Positions 14,410-23,942 are shown, counted from the first letter of the stretch. The stretch: DNA of 64,000 bases from Paraflavisolibacter caeni (GCF_025628885.1 NZ_JAOTIF010000024.1:1-64000), one strand, 5' to 3'. Numbers and translations are program-made. Notes: generated by a model from the sequence alone, not told the origin.

Positions 14410-16275
14410 ATGCTTGTAGGAAAAAATATTGTTCGCTTTTGTGTTATCTTTTGTTTAGCATTGCTTCCCTGTAGAAGTTTGTATCCTCAAAATAGCAATG
14501 CTAAGAGGGATGATAGCTTGCCCAAAAAACCTAATGCATTTTTACAATTTATCCGAAAAGCAATAACACGAAAAAGTGTTGATTCAACTATACAGCCAGG
14601 CATACTGATCAGTAAAAATGATGAGCCCTTTCTCTCTTATGAGGGTAAGGGTATCAGGCATATTCTTATCAGGGAATTTGGATTTGAAAAAACATTCGTA
14701 GACACGGCAAAAGAGATCAATTATTTCGGTAAAGACCTTGTAAAACACCTGCATAGGAACACAAAAGAATGGGTAATTCGAAACAATCTTTTCATTAAAG
14801 AAAAGACTGCGTTCAGGGCTAATGTTGTTGCAGATAATGAACGATATCTTCGTTCGCTGGAATACATACATGATGCACGCATCCTGGTAAATGAAATCGA
14901 AGACGAACCCGATTCTGTTGATTTGGTAGTTATCACCAAAGACTTCCTTAGCATTTATTTTCAGCTCAAAAGCGCTACCAGCAACCGGTTTAAATCAAAG
15001 ATAGGTGATGCCAATATAGTGGGAACGGCACAAAAAGTTCAGTTTACAACATTGCTCGAAAAAGGACGTGACCCCCTTTTTGGGTATGAAATTTTGTACA
15101 GGAATAACAGTATTGCCAATACTTTTATTAATACAACCATCGGCTATTCAAAGATCAATAACAACCTCAACGACAGAATTTCAGATGAACATACCTGGCA
15201 TGCAAGGATCGAAAGGCCATTGGTGTCCCAATACCTGCATGTTGCAGGCGGCATATTACTTGCCCATGGCCAAACTTTCAATAATTATTCCAGGCCTGAT
15301 ACCTTATTCTATAATTATGCTTATAATACTTTTGATGCATGGGTTGGATATAACCTTGGAGTGCGGAAATTCCTGTTCCTGAAATCTGTACTAAACCGGG
15401 AGTTTCTCAGTATCCGTTATTTCCAAAACAGGTTTTCAAGGGTTCCATACCAGGTAGGTGAAAAGTTCAATTTCCTATTTAATGACCGTGAAGCCATACT
15501 GGGCCAGTTCACTTTTTTCAGGCAAAATTTTTATAAAACCAATTATGTCTTTGGTTTTGGTATCACCGAGGACGTTCCTTATGGGTACAATATAGCTTTA
15601 ACCGGCGGCTGGTACAAACAGTTGCACCTGGAAAGAGCCTATGCTGGAGCTGACGCCAACCTCTATGTAGTAACTGGCAGGGGAAATGTGATACAGTACT
15701 TTTTGCGGACAGGGACTTTTTTAAATAAAGGCAAAATCCAGGATGCAGTTGTCTTAATAGGCGCCAGTTCCTTCAGCCGTGTTTTCAGCTATAAAAATTT
15801 AAAAATACGCCAATACCTGAGATTGAGTTATTCGAAGCAATTTAACCGCATTGGCCTGGATCCGCTTGGCATTAATAATGTATTCGGACTTCCATACATC
15901 TCCCTGGATTCAGCAAGCGGAAACCAGCGTTCTAGTTTGCACACAGAAACAATATTTTTTTTAAGGCGCAAGGTGCTGGGTTTTAAATTTGCAACTTTTG
16001 CATCAGCCGACTTTGCACTTTTTACTCCTGAACATGAAAAAACTTCTAATTCAGGCTTTTATTCTGGTTTTGGTGGTGGTATGCGTACACGGAATGAGAA
16101 TTTATTGTTCAATACAATAGAATTGCGTTTCATGTATTTCCCCCGCAAATCACAGCAACATAATACATTTAAACTCACACTTACTACCAATCTTCGTTTC
16201 AGATACAACAACAGCTATGTCAAAGCCCCGGATATTATACAGGTAAACAGCGATTATAATAACAATATTTACTGA
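14410..16275 (+). CDS. Omp85/BamA-like outer-membrane protein with a POTRA-like domain
   Basis: A 621-residue protein with an N-terminal signal peptide (to about residue 26, LYPQNS). Residues about 75-175 look like a POTRA-type domain: IRHILIREFGF, VIRNNLFIKEKT, ERYLRSLEYIHDARI and VDLVVITKDFLSI are the usual pattern of Bacteroidota surface-antigen-like proteins. From about 180 to the end the chain is made of strand-like, Tyr/Phe/Arg-rich segments of a C-terminal barrel, ending in NNNIY. Known Omp85 proteins insert or translocate outer-membrane proteins, but small Bacteroidota members with one POTRA have no assigned cargo. Its neighbours give no hint. Confidence 0.75.
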   Translation: MLVGKNIVRFCVIFCLALLPCRSLYPQNSNAKRDDSLPKKPNAFLQFIRKAITRKSVDSTIQPGILISKNDEPFLSYEGKGIRHILIREFGFEKTFVDTAKEINYFGKDLVKHLHRNTKEWVIRNNLFIKEKTAFRANVVADNERYLRSLEYIHDARILVNEIEDEPDSVDLVVITKDFLSIYFQLKSATSNRFKSKIGDANIVGTAQKVQFTTLLEKGRDPLFGYEILYRNNSIANTFINTTIGYSKINNNLNDRISDEHTWHARIERPLVSQYLHVAGGILLAHGQTFNNYSRPDTLFYNYAYNTFDAWVGYNLGVRKFLFLKSVLNREFLSIRYFQNRFSRVPYQVGEKFNFLFNDREAILGQFTFFRQNFYKTNYVFGFGITEDVPYGYNIALTGGWYKQLHLERAYAGADANLYVVTGRGNVIQYFLRTGTFLNKGKIQDAVVLIGASSFSRVFSYKNLKIRQYLRLSYSKQFNRIGLDPLGINNVFGLPYISLDSASGNQRSSLHTETIFFLRRKVLGFKFATFASADFALFTPEHEKTSNSGFYSGFGGGMRTRNENLLFNTIELRFMYFPRKSQQHNTFKLTLTTNLRFRYNNSYVKAPDIIQVNSDYNNNIY

Positions 16276-16315
16276 GCAATCAGCTAAAAACTATTAAACG
16301 GCAGATGTATGGGCG

Positions 16316-16355
16316 GGCCAGCTTTGAACTCTTACGCAAGCGACTGCTGGATTCC
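16316..16355 (+). repeat. Dispersed repeat, copy 1 (coding-like remnant)
   Basis: GGCCAGCTTTGAACT followed by CTTACGCAAG and CTGCTGGATTCC; the same sequence recurs at 28953-28995 with three substitutions and a 3-bp indel. Both copies read ASFELLRKRL(L)LDS in one frame, with silent changes, so they look like remnants of the same coding sequence. Confidence 0.55.
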
Positions 16356-16508
16356 AGCTAGTCTTCCACCAAAATTGAAGAAGAACCTAGTTGATTAGAT
16401 TTTCCAGGCTACCCAAGGGTTTCACCACGAATTGTTTGCATAGATTTCCACATAGCTTTTTCGCCAATTGCAATCAACTTATTTTCGCCTGTCAATATTG
16501 AATGAATT

Positions 16509-18650
16509 ATGAAGGTTTGTATTGCTGAAAAACCAAGTGTGGCAAGAGATATTGCGGAAGTATTGGGGGCAAAGCAGCGCAAAGACGGCTATTACGAGGG
16601 TGCTGGATACCAGGTCACCTGGACCTTTGGGCATTTCTGTACACTCAAAGAACCGCAAGATTACCAACCGGCATGGAAATTCTGGAGGCTGGAAGATCTG
16701 CCCATGATACCCGCCAGCTTCGGCATCAAACTCATCAACAACGATGGGGTAAAAAAACAATTCGGTATCATCGAAAAACTGATCCAGAATTGCGAGGAAG
16801 TGATCAACTGCGGTGACGCCGGACAGGAGGGAGAGCTGATCCAACGCTGGGTGCTGCTCAAAGCCAAATGCAACAAACCCGTAAAACGGCTGTGGATATC
16901 ATCGCTTACCGAAGAAGCCATCCGCGAAGGTTTTCAGAAACTGAAAGACAGTGAACAATACAATAACCTGTATGCAGCGGGTAGCTCCCGCGCCATTGGC
17001 GACTGGCTGCTGGGTATGAATGCCACCCGGCTCTTTACCAAAAAATTTGCCCAGTCGAAAGTGGTGCTTTCGATCGGGCGGGTGCAAACGCCCACCCTGG
17101 CCATGATCGTACAAAGGCAAAAAGAAATCAATGCCTTTGTATCGGAAGAGTACTGGGAGTTGAAGACCCTGTACCGCGAAACGGAGTTCATTGCTACGAT
17201 CGACCGCTTACGCAGCCAGGAAAAAGCAAACAAGGGCCTGGCTTACCTGAAAGAACATTTGTTCGAGATCATTGCATTTGAAAAGAAAGATGCCAAAGAG
17301 GGTAACCCGCGCCTGTTCGACTTGACGGCCCTGCAGGTGGAAGCCAATAAAAAATATGCTTATTCCGCCGATGAAACGCTGAAGCATATCCAAAACCTGT
17401 ATGAGAAAAAGCTGGTGACTTATCCCCGTGTGGATACTACTTACCTGCCCGAGGACATGTACCCCAAAATCGAAGGTATTCTGCAAAGCATGGTTTATTA
17501 TAAAGCGCTAACGGCCCCGGTGTTAGCGCAACCAATCCCAAAACCGAAGACGGTATTCGATGATAAAAAAGTAACGGATCACCATGCCATCATTCCCACC
17601 GACATATTGCCTGCGAATTTGTCGACCGAAGAAAAGCGGGTCTACGACCTGGTGGCCCGCCGCTTTATTGCCGCTTTTTACCCCGAATGTAAAGTGGCTA
17701 ATACCGCCGTGATGGGCAAAGTGGGACAGGTGGTGTTTAAAGCCACGGGCAAGCAGGTGCTGGAAGCCGGCTGGCGCGATGTGTATGCCCACGAGGCCAA
17801 AGCCAAAAAAGACAAAGAAGGGGAGGAGGCGGAAAAGATCATGCCGGTATTTGAAGTAGGAGAGCATGGGCCGCACGAACCATGGATCCACCAGGGCAAG
17901 ACCACACCACCCAAACCTTTTACCGAAGCCAGCCTCCTAAGGGCCATGGAAACAGCCGGTAAACAGGTGGAAGACGAAGAAATGCGCGAACTGTTGAAAG
18001 ATAATGGCATCGGGCGCCCCTCTACCAGGGCCAATATTATTGAAACCCTTTTCAGCCGTAAATACATTGAGAAGAAAAAGAAAAACCTTTTTGCGACCCA
18101 AACGGGTATCGACTTAATTGATACGATCCAAAACGAATTATTGAAAAGTGCAGAGCTAACAGGGATCTGGGAACGCAAACTGCGCATGATTGAAAAAGGA
18201 AGTTACGAGCCGGCCTCCTTTAAACAGGAACTGATTGACATGGTAGTGGAGCTTACCAGGGAAGTAAAGATGAGTAGCGCCAAATCGATTAGTATCGCCC
18301 CGGAACCCATGGTAAAATCGGCACCTGCCGAAAAAAATGAAATACCCAAAAAGGAGAGCAAACCAAAGACCACTAAAGAACCCTTGTCCATAGAACAGTT
18401 GCATTGCCCGAAATGTAAAACGCATTTATTGAAGAAAGGGCATAGCGCCTATGGATGCGCCAATTACCATGCGTGCGGTTTTAAAATACCCTTTGAAATT
18501 CTGGGAAAGAAATTAAGTGATAAGCAAATCATTGACTTGCTGAGCAAGGGGAAAACCGGTAAAATAAAAGGATTAAAAATACCGGGCAATGATCAGGAAA
18601 TCGAAGGAAAGCTGGTAATGGATGAAAGCTTCAATGTTGGGTTGGAGTGA
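16509..18650 (+). CDS. topB: DNA topoisomerase III (type IA)
   Basis: A complete 713-residue type IA topoisomerase. The TOPRIM domain opens MKVCIAEKPSVARDIAEVLG and has INCGDAGQEGELI (residues 99-111) with the acidic metal-binding residues. SIGRVQTPTLAMI (188-200) and the catalytic Tyr305 in TYPRVDTTYLP follow, then the GIGRPSTRA motif. A single C-terminal zinc ribbon (HCPKCK...CANYHACGF) lies at about 635-665. TopB relaxes and decatenates single-stranded regions, for example at converging forks. Extra topB genes are common on integrative elements, and this copy follows a mobile-element graveyard, but it is full length and may equally be the chromosomal gene. Its DNA is more GC-rich than the flanks. 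Confidence 0.93.
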   Translation: MKVCIAEKPSVARDIAEVLGAKQRKDGYYEGAGYQVTWTFGHFCTLKEPQDYQPAWKFWRLEDLPMIPASFGIKLINNDGVKKQFGIIEKLIQNCEEVINCGDAGQEGELIQRWVLLKAKCNKPVKRLWISSLTEEAIREGFQKLKDSEQYNNLYAAGSSRAIGDWLLGMNATRLFTKKFAQSKVVLSIGRVQTPTLAMIVQRQKEINAFVSEEYWELKTLYRETEFIATIDRLRSQEKANKGLAYLKEHLFEIIAFEKKDAKEGNPRLFDLTALQVEANKKYAYSADETLKHIQNLYEKKLVTYPRVDTTYLPEDMYPKIEGILQSMVYYKALTAPVLAQPIPKPKTVFDDKKVTDHHAIIPTDILPANLSTEEKRVYDLVARRFIAAFYPECKVANTAVMGKVGQVVFKATGKQVLEAGWRDVYAHEAKAKKDKEGEEAEKIMPVFEVGEHGPHEPWIHQGKTTPPKPFTEASLLRAMETAGKQVEDEEMRELLKDNGIGRPSTRANIIETLFSRKYIEKKKKNLFATQTGIDLIDTIQNELLKSAELTGIWERKLRMIEKGSYEPASFKQELIDMVVELTREVKMSSAKSISIAPEPMVKSAPAEKNEIPKKESKPKTTKEPLSIEQLHCPKCKTHLLKKGHSAYGCANYHACGFKIPFEILGKKLSDKQIIDLLSKGKTGKIKGLKIPGNDQEIEGKLVMDESFNVGLE

Positions 18651-18739
18651 GTGGGCGATGGTACCGGGTATTCTGCTTGGGCGCAAGGTTTTTGCTTCCT
18701 TCTTCTCAAACTTTTTCAACCGAAGAGGATATTAACGTC

Positions 18740-18747
18740 TAATTTTG
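18740..18747 (+). promoter_or_regulatory. -7 promoter element for the succinate dehydrogenase operon
   Basis: TAATTTTG is a perfect match to the Bacteroidota -7 consensus TAnnTTTG. It lies 49 nt before the ATG at 18797 and only 10 nt before a GTG at 18758, which supports the ATG as the true start of the anchor gene. No convincing -33 TTTG was found at the normal distance. Confidence 0.45.
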
Positions 18748-18796
18748 TAGCAGGTTAGTGGCGCAGGGTTTTCAAGCGGATTCTCAAAGCAATCTT

Positions 18797-19600
18797 ATGG
18801 CGGAGACCAACTATGTGGGCCCTTTTTCCCGCTTCGGATCCACCAGCAGAAAAGATGCCTGGTGGGTACAGCCTTTGCTTGTTTTTTTGGTGCTTTCTTC
18901 CTTTGTTGTTTATGCTACTTGGGCGGCCTTCCAGGGCAAGCACTACTTTTACGGGCCCTATCTTTCGCCGCTTTACTCACCGGAGCTTTTTGGTGATTCG
19001 CCACATAGCTGGTTCGGACCCCGGCCCGATTGGTGGCCCCAGTTCATACCCTGGTCACCGGCCCTGCTAATCCTGTGGGCCCCGGGACTGTTTCGCCTCA
19101 CCTGCTATTATTACCGGGGCACCTATTATAAGGCCTTCTGGGCCGATCCGCCGTCGTGTACCGTGTCGGAGCCGCGCAAAACTTACCGGGGCGAGCATTC
19201 CTTTCCGCTGATCCTGCAGAACATTCATCGCTACTTTTTGTATATCGCTTTTTTCTTTCTTATCTTTCTTTCCTATGATGTGTGGAGAGCCCTGTGGTTC
19301 ACTGATCCGGTTAGCGGTGAAAAAACCTTTGGCATCGGCATTGGAACCTTGGTTTTGGTGATCAATGTGGTGTTGTTGGGTGGCTATACACTCGGCTGTC
19401 ATTCCTTGCGCCACCTGGTGGGTGGTATCAGGGATCGGCTTTCTGGGGCTCCCGTACGCAGAACCGCCTACCGCTGTGTCTCCTGCCTGAACCGGCGGCA
19501 TATGATGTGGGCCTGGATGAGTTTATTGTGGGTGGCCTTTTCGGATGTCTATGTGCGCCTGTGTTCTATGGGGGTATGGACGGATTGGAAAATTATATAA
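18797..19600 (+). CDS. Succinate dehydrogenase membrane anchor, mycobacterial Sdh1-like
   Basis: A 267-residue inner-membrane protein with about five hydrophobic segments. It precedes sdhA- and sdhB-type genes in the same order and with similar sizes as the mycobacterial Sdh1 operon. Landmarks: LTCYYYRGTYYKAFW, NIHRYFLYIA, LGCHSLRHLVGG and a C-terminal CVSCLNRRHMMWAWM. In mycobacterial Sdh1 the anchor carries a membrane-embedded Rieske-type Fe-S cluster; the Cys and His residues in the GCHSLRH and CVSCLNRRH stretches are candidate ligands here, by inference only. It would pass electrons from SdhB to menaquinone. No classical two-gene sdhCD is present. Confidence 0.7.
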   Translation: MAETNYVGPFSRFGSTSRKDAWWVQPLLVFLVLSSFVVYATWAAFQGKHYFYGPYLSPLYSPELFGDSPHSWFGPRPDWWPQFIPWSPALLILWAPGLFRLTCYYYRGTYYKAFWADPPSCTVSEPRKTYRGEHSFPLILQNIHRYFLYIAFFFLIFLSYDVWRALWFTDPVSGEKTFGIGIGTLVLVINVVLLGGYTLGCHSLRHLVGGIRDRLSGAPVRRTAYRCVSCLNRRHMMWAWMSLLWVAFSDVYVRLCSMGVWTDWKII

Positions 19601-19677
19601 GGGAAGCTGCAAGCTTGTTTGCTCCTGGGTTTATCCCTTACAAAGTATAAAACCTGATTGAAGCTGATATTTGATCA

Positions 19678-21489
19678 ATGCCTTCTTACGATACCCATAC
19701 CTACGATGTTCTGGTCATTGGCGCCGGTGGTGCCGGTCTTCGGGCAGCCATAGAAGCTTCTGCTCACGGTGTTTCTGTGGGACTGGTGTGTAAGTCACTT
19801 CTCGGAAAAGCACACACTGTGATGGCCGAGGGTGGTATTGCCGCAGCCCTGTCCTATGTGGATGACCGTGACAACTGGAAAGTACACTTTGCCGATACGA
19901 TGCGCGGCGGGCAATACCTCAATAACGGACGCATGGCCGAACTCCACGCCAAAGAGGCTCCCGAACGGGTGCTTGAATTGGAGGCATGGGGCGCTCTGTT
20001 CGACCGCACTAAAGACGGACGAATCTTGCAGCGCAACTTCGGTGGACATAAATACCCACGGTTGGTGCACGTAGGTGACCGCACGGGACTGGAAATGATC
20101 CGCACCCTGCAAGATCATGGCATTTACCAGGGCATCGCTGTACATATGGAATGTACCATCACGACACTTTTGAAAGAAGAAGGTCGTGTAGTAGGTGCCT
20201 TTGGATACGAAAGAGAAAAAGGACGGTTCCTTGTGTTTTTTGCCAAAGCCGTCATCCTGGCTACTGGCGGCATTGGCCGGGCTTACAAGATCACAAGCAA
20301 CAGTTGGGAATATACTGGAGATGGTCATGCGCTGGCTTTTCATGCCGGGGCCGAACTGATGGACATGGAATTTGTGCAATTCCATCCTACGGGGATGATC
20401 TGGCCGCCCAGTGTCCGGGGTATCCTGGTCACGGAAGGTGTTCGAGGCGAGGGCGGCATCCTGCTCAATAACCAGGGCCGGCGTTTTATGTTTGATGATA
20501 TTCCTGCCTTGTACGTCAACCAGACCGCTGATAATGAAGAAGAAGGCTGGCGCTATACACAGGGTGACAAAAATGCAAGACGGCCACCGGAGCTGCTCAC
20601 CCGCGACCATGTGGCGCGGTGTATTGTCCGCGAGATCAAAGAAGGAAGGGGCACTGCCCATGGTGGCGTGCTGCTGGATATTTCCTGGATCAAAAAAAAG
20701 CTTCCGCACGCCGAAGACCATATCCGGAAAAAATTGCCAGGTATGTATCACCAGTTTCTGAAGCTGGCGGATATTGACATTACCCGACAACCCATGGAAG
20801 TGGGGCCAACCACTCATTACATCATGGGCGGGATCCGAGTGGATGCCGACACCCAAATGGCCACGGTACCCGGGCTGTTTGCCGCCGGCGAATGTGCCGC
20901 AGGATTGCATGGAGCCAACCGCCTCGGTGGCAATTCCCTTTCCGACTTGTTGGTGTTTGGAAAGCGGGCTGGGGAGTATGCCGCCCAATTTGCCAAAGAA
21001 AACAAAAGCGTTACCATAAGCGGGGAACACCTCGATCAATATTCCCGAGAGGCTCTGCGTTATTTTGAAACGGAGGGGGCTGACAACTCCTTCCAAGTTC
21101 AAGCTGATCTGCAGGACATGATGCAGGACCTGGTGGGTATCGTACGTAATGAGGCCGACATGCTGCGGGCTGTGGAAGAACTAAAAAAGTTAAAGGAAAG
21201 GGCTGCCAACGTGCGGGTCACAGGCAACCGCGAATTCAACCCGGGCTGGCATACGGCGCTGGACCTGCAAAACCTCCTCACCGTATCGGAAGCCGTCACG
21301 CTGGCGGCCCTGGAGCGGAAAGAAAGTTTGGGGGCGCATTTCCGGGAAGACTACCCGGATAGGGACGAAAAAAGCGGTAAATTTAATATCGTGATCAGGA
21401 AGAGTGAAGAGGGTTGGATGGAGCTCAGGCAGGAGGCGCTTCCGGAACTACCTGCTGAATTGCAACACATCATAAATGAGATGAAATGA
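19678..21489 (+). CDS. sdhA: Succinate dehydrogenase/fumarate reductase flavoprotein subunit
   Basis: A complete 603-residue flavoprotein. The FAD loop is VLVIGAGGAGLRAAIEA (residues 11-27). His46 in GKAHTVMAEGG is at the position that binds FAD covalently. HPTGM, TEGVRGEGG, the catalytic-Arg region LLTRDHVARC and the C-terminal FAD contacts HGANRLGGNSL are present. It oxidises succinate (or reduces fumarate) on the cytosolic face of the membrane. It lies 77 nt after the anchor gene and 99 nt before the iron-sulfur gene. Codon use is strongly G/C-ending compared with the genes on either side of the 16.5-22.9 kb block. Confidence 0.94.
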   Translation: MPSYDTHTYDVLVIGAGGAGLRAAIEASAHGVSVGLVCKSLLGKAHTVMAEGGIAAALSYVDDRDNWKVHFADTMRGGQYLNNGRMAELHAKEAPERVLELEAWGALFDRTKDGRILQRNFGGHKYPRLVHVGDRTGLEMIRTLQDHGIYQGIAVHMECTITTLLKEEGRVVGAFGYEREKGRFLVFFAKAVILATGGIGRAYKITSNSWEYTGDGHALAFHAGAELMDMEFVQFHPTGMIWPPSVRGILVTEGVRGEGGILLNNQGRRFMFDDIPALYVNQTADNEEEGWRYTQGDKNARRPPELLTRDHVARCIVREIKEGRGTAHGGVLLDISWIKKKLPHAEDHIRKKLPGMYHQFLKLADIDITRQPMEVGPTTHYIMGGIRVDADTQMATVPGLFAAGECAAGLHGANRLGGNSLSDLLVFGKRAGEYAAQFAKENKSVTISGEHLDQYSREALRYFETEGADNSFQVQADLQDMMQDLVGIVRNEADMLRAVEELKKLKERAANVRVTGNREFNPGWHTALDLQNLLTVSEAVTLAALERKESLGAHFREDYPDRDEKSGKFNIVIRKSEEGWMELRQEALPELPAELQHIINEMK

Positions 21490-21588
21490 GCCTTAAAAAT
21501 TTTCGAACAAATTCATACCAATAGCGATGAATCCCGCCTATGGTGGGATCATGTGGCCAAAAAACAATAAAAATTAACACATAAAATT

Positions 21589-22335
21589 ATGCCCTCAGCA
21601 ACCTTTCAGGTACAAAGGGGGGGCGCCGGTGGGGGAAGGCTGGAAACTTATACCACCGAAGTCGCCGAAGGCATGGTGGTGCTGGATGCCGTGCTGCAGA
21701 TACAGGCCGAACAGGCGCCTGATCTGGCCGTGCGGTGGAATTGCAAAGCAGGCCGTTGTGGTTCCTGCTCAGCCGAAATCAATGGAATGCCCAAACTCAT
21801 GTGCATGACCCGGCTCAGCGATCTCCCCCCCGGCAAGCCCATACTGCTGCAACCCATGAAAGCCTTTCCCCTGATCAAAGACTTGGTGACCGATGTGTCC
21901 TGGAATTTCCGGGTAAAGAAAATGATCAAAAAATTCAAACCCCGGCCACCCGACGCCGCCGACGGTACCTGGCGCATGGCGCAGGAAGATGTGGACCGGG
22001 TGCAGGAGTTCCGCAAATGCATCGAATGTTTTTTATGCCAGGACGTATGCCATGTGCTCCGCGAACACCACCTCTTCGAGGAGTTTATTGGTCCCCGCTT
22101 TTTTGTGCATGTGGCTTCTTTGGAAATGCATCCTCTCGACGTAGAGGACCGCAGGGAGGAATTAAAAAAAGCGGATGGCATCGGCTACTGTAACATCACC
22201 AAGTGCTGCACCCAGGTTTGCCCGGAAGACATCCATATTACCGACAATGCCATCATTCCACTCAAGGAAAGGGTGGTGGATAAATTTTATGACCCTCTGA
22301 AACGGTTGTTTGGGAGATGGCGAGGCAAGAAATAA
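21589..22335 (+). CDS. sdhB: Succinate dehydrogenase/fumarate reductase iron-sulfur subunit
   Basis: A 248-residue protein carrying all three cluster motifs. Cys52, Cys57, Cys60 and Cys72 (NCKAGRCGSC...LMC) hold the [2Fe-2S] cluster. Cys144, 147, 150 and 154 (CIECFLCQDVC) and Cys201, 206/207 and 211 (CNITKCCTQVC) hold the two C-terminal clusters. It transfers electrons from the flavoprotein to the anchor. The Gly-rich start QRGGAGGGRLETY resembles mycobacterial Sdh1 iron-sulfur subunits of the same length. It is third in the operon. Confidence 0.93.
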   Translation: MPSATFQVQRGGAGGGRLETYTTEVAEGMVVLDAVLQIQAEQAPDLAVRWNCKAGRCGSCSAEINGMPKLMCMTRLSDLPPGKPILLQPMKAFPLIKDLVTDVSWNFRVKKMIKKFKPRPPDAADGTWRMAQEDVDRVQEFRKCIECFLCQDVCHVLREHHLFEEFIGPRFFVHVASLEMHPLDVEDRREELKKADGIGYCNITKCCTQVCPEDIHITDNAIIPLKERVVDKFYDPLKRLFGRWRGKK

Positions 22336-22431
22336 GGGGTATTATGGCAGATGTACGATTTAGATTTTAGACTGGCGCTTGTACCTCCAATCACCATTCA
22401 CACTAATTATTCACGTTCTAAAACATGCTAT

Positions 22432-22926
22432 ATGTTGCAACTCAAAAAGATTTCAAAGGAAAGCATACCGGCTGCGCTGGAAAAAGCAGAACGGTACCGG
22501 TTTCTCAATGAACCTGCGCTGGCAGAAAGCATTTGCTCCGACATCCTGGAAGCAGACCCGCAGAATACTCGTGCTGTGGTCATCATGCTCTTAGCTATAA
22601 CGGATCAATTTGGTTCTTCTTCGGAAGGTCTGAGTCAGGCCAAACAGTTGCTGCCCCGGCTATCCAATGTATATGAGCGTTATTACTACGAGGGCATCAT
22701 TTGCGAACGGAAAGGAAAAACGGCTTTCGACAAAAACGTTCCTGATGCCGGCTTCACTGCCTTTGAATGGCTCCGTGATGCAATGGACTGTTATGAGAAA
22801 GCAGAAGCTGTCCGCCCGACAGGTAACGATGATGCCATCCTGCGCTGGAATACTTGCGCCCGCCTGATCATGCGTCATCATCTGGAGCCAAGAACGGCCG
22901 ATTTTGTAGAAACCCAGTTGGAATGA
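22432..22926 (+). CDS. TPR-like helical protein linked to the succinate dehydrogenase operon
   Basis: A 164-residue protein from the ATG at 22432 (MLQLKKISKESIPAALEKAE); an in-frame ATG at 22351 would add 27 poorly hydrophobic residues and is less likely. It consists of helix pairs: ALAESICSDILEADPQNTRA is a clear TPR-like repeat (about 24-48), and DAMDCYEKAEAVRPTGNDDA another (about 121-140). No enzyme motif is present. It lies 96 nt behind sdhB in the same direction and shares the block's GC-rich codon use, so it probably assists assembly or regulation of the complex; that is inference. Confidence 0.65.
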   Translation: MLQLKKISKESIPAALEKAERYRFLNEPALAESICSDILEADPQNTRAVVIMLLAITDQFGSSSEGLSQAKQLLPRLSNVYERYYYEGIICERKGKTAFDKNVPDAGFTAFEWLRDAMDCYEKAEAVRPTGNDDAILRWNTCARLIMRHHLEPRTADFVETQLE

Positions 22927-23426
22927 TGAAGAGAGCACTGTCTGGCCGGGATCTTCGCTTTAGAAGCATCCGATCAACAATCAGGTTTCCGTGTTTTGTA
23001 CAACCGATACAGCAGCCTATATAATCGCTTATACGGACAATTTTCAAAAGTTTTCCAACAGCCGGCTGTTAAGTTGCTATGCAGGGGTTGCGCTTTTTGA
23101 GCATAGTATTGGCACCAATATCCGAGGTAAAAGCAGAGTAAGCGATTATGCCAATAAAAAAAGCTAAACAACATAACAAAGAACTCAAAGAGGATTATCA
23201 AAGAAGAGTAGCAGAAGGAAAAAGTTAGATGAGTACACTAAATTCCCGGATCGCCCATTCTCGAACCTCTCCATTGCTTCACCGGAAAACCTTACGATTG
23301 AATCTTTAGCATATAGCAAGCTCCGGCCAATTATTATCAGCGCTGTTGCATAAAGGCAGGCTTGTAATGCAAGCCTGCCTTTATGCAATTTCAGATATTG
23401 GGTATGTATTAGCTTTAGTTCAATAG
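22927..23426. other. Intergenic stretch between the GC-rich block and the next gene
   Basis: Five hundred bases with only short open frames of no recognisable content (for example a 26-codon lysine-rich frame near 23146). The strong hairpin at 23346-23388 is the only clear structure. Confidence 0.5.
23346..23388. terminator. Strong 19-bp stem terminator
   Basis: A perfect inverted repeat of 19 bp (arms 23346-23364 and 23370-23388, left arm TTGCATAAAGGCAGGCTTG) with a 5-nt loop. It lies 38 nt past the minus-strand stop at 23427; it could also end read-through from the plus strand. Confidence 0.7.
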
Positions 23427-23942
23427 CTAATCATTATCTTTTGTTTGTTCACTCATATCTGTCGCCTGGTTTGATCTATTACCAATACTATTTTGTGCTG
23501 TAGATCCACTCCTGATCTCGGTATGTCTAATTTGTCCGCCTAAATGTGCTGTTTGCGCTAACAAGCCACCTGATGAAAATGCCAAAAGCAAAACAACACC
23601 TTTTATGATCTTGGCAACTGCACTCCTCTTAAATAAGAAAAGCCCAATGAATGCTCCTAAACCTGCAACTGCCATACTAATCATGGCCATTTTAGCAATT
23701 TCTTCATGCCTTTCAATGATGGTTTCTGAAACGCCAGGAAGCCGTTCCACTAGTTCTTCAGTACCCTCACCACTCAAATACACCGGTATGGCTGCCAATC
23801 CGGCTATGAATAAAATAAAATAGGCGGTCTTAACAAGAGCGTTATTTTTTTTAATAAGGGAAACAATTAATATAACAAGTCCTGTCAATGATAAGATCAC
23901 AGGCACATGTGTTAACGCTAAATGAATTTGTGCGCTATTCAT
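23427..23942 (-). CDS. Four-helix membrane protein, DUF2231-like
   Basis: A 171-residue membrane protein. Segments at about 12-30, 38-57, 83-104 and 112-130 are hydrophobic. Between segments two and three lies LSGEGTEELVERLPGVSETI and then ERHEEIAKMA, and the N-terminus has LALTHVPVIL; this is the usual look of small Bacteroidota DUF2231-like proteins with conserved His residues (LTHVP, ERHEE, AHLGGQIRHTEI) that could bind heme or metal. The last 30 residues are polar and low in complexity. It is probably co-transcribed with nothing else; the gene upstream (23988) is 45 nt away in the same direction. Confidence 0.6.
   Translation of the reverse strand: MNSAQIHLALTHVPVILSLTGLVILIVSLIKKNNALVKTAYFILFIAGLAAIPVYLSGEGTEELVERLPGVSETIIERHEEIAKMAMISMAVAGLGAFIGLFLFKRSAVAKIIKGVVLLLAFSSGGLLAQTAHLGGQIRHTEIRSGSTAQNSIGNRSNQATDMSEQTKDND

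Noticed and set aside
19795-21102. 435-codon minus-strand open frame inside sdhA
   Set aside because: Antisense shadow of a GC-rich gene; the plus strand encodes a complete flavoprotein.
22974-23201. 75-codon aromatic-rich minus-strand open frame
   Set aside because: No signal or motif, no homology pattern known to me; probably chance.
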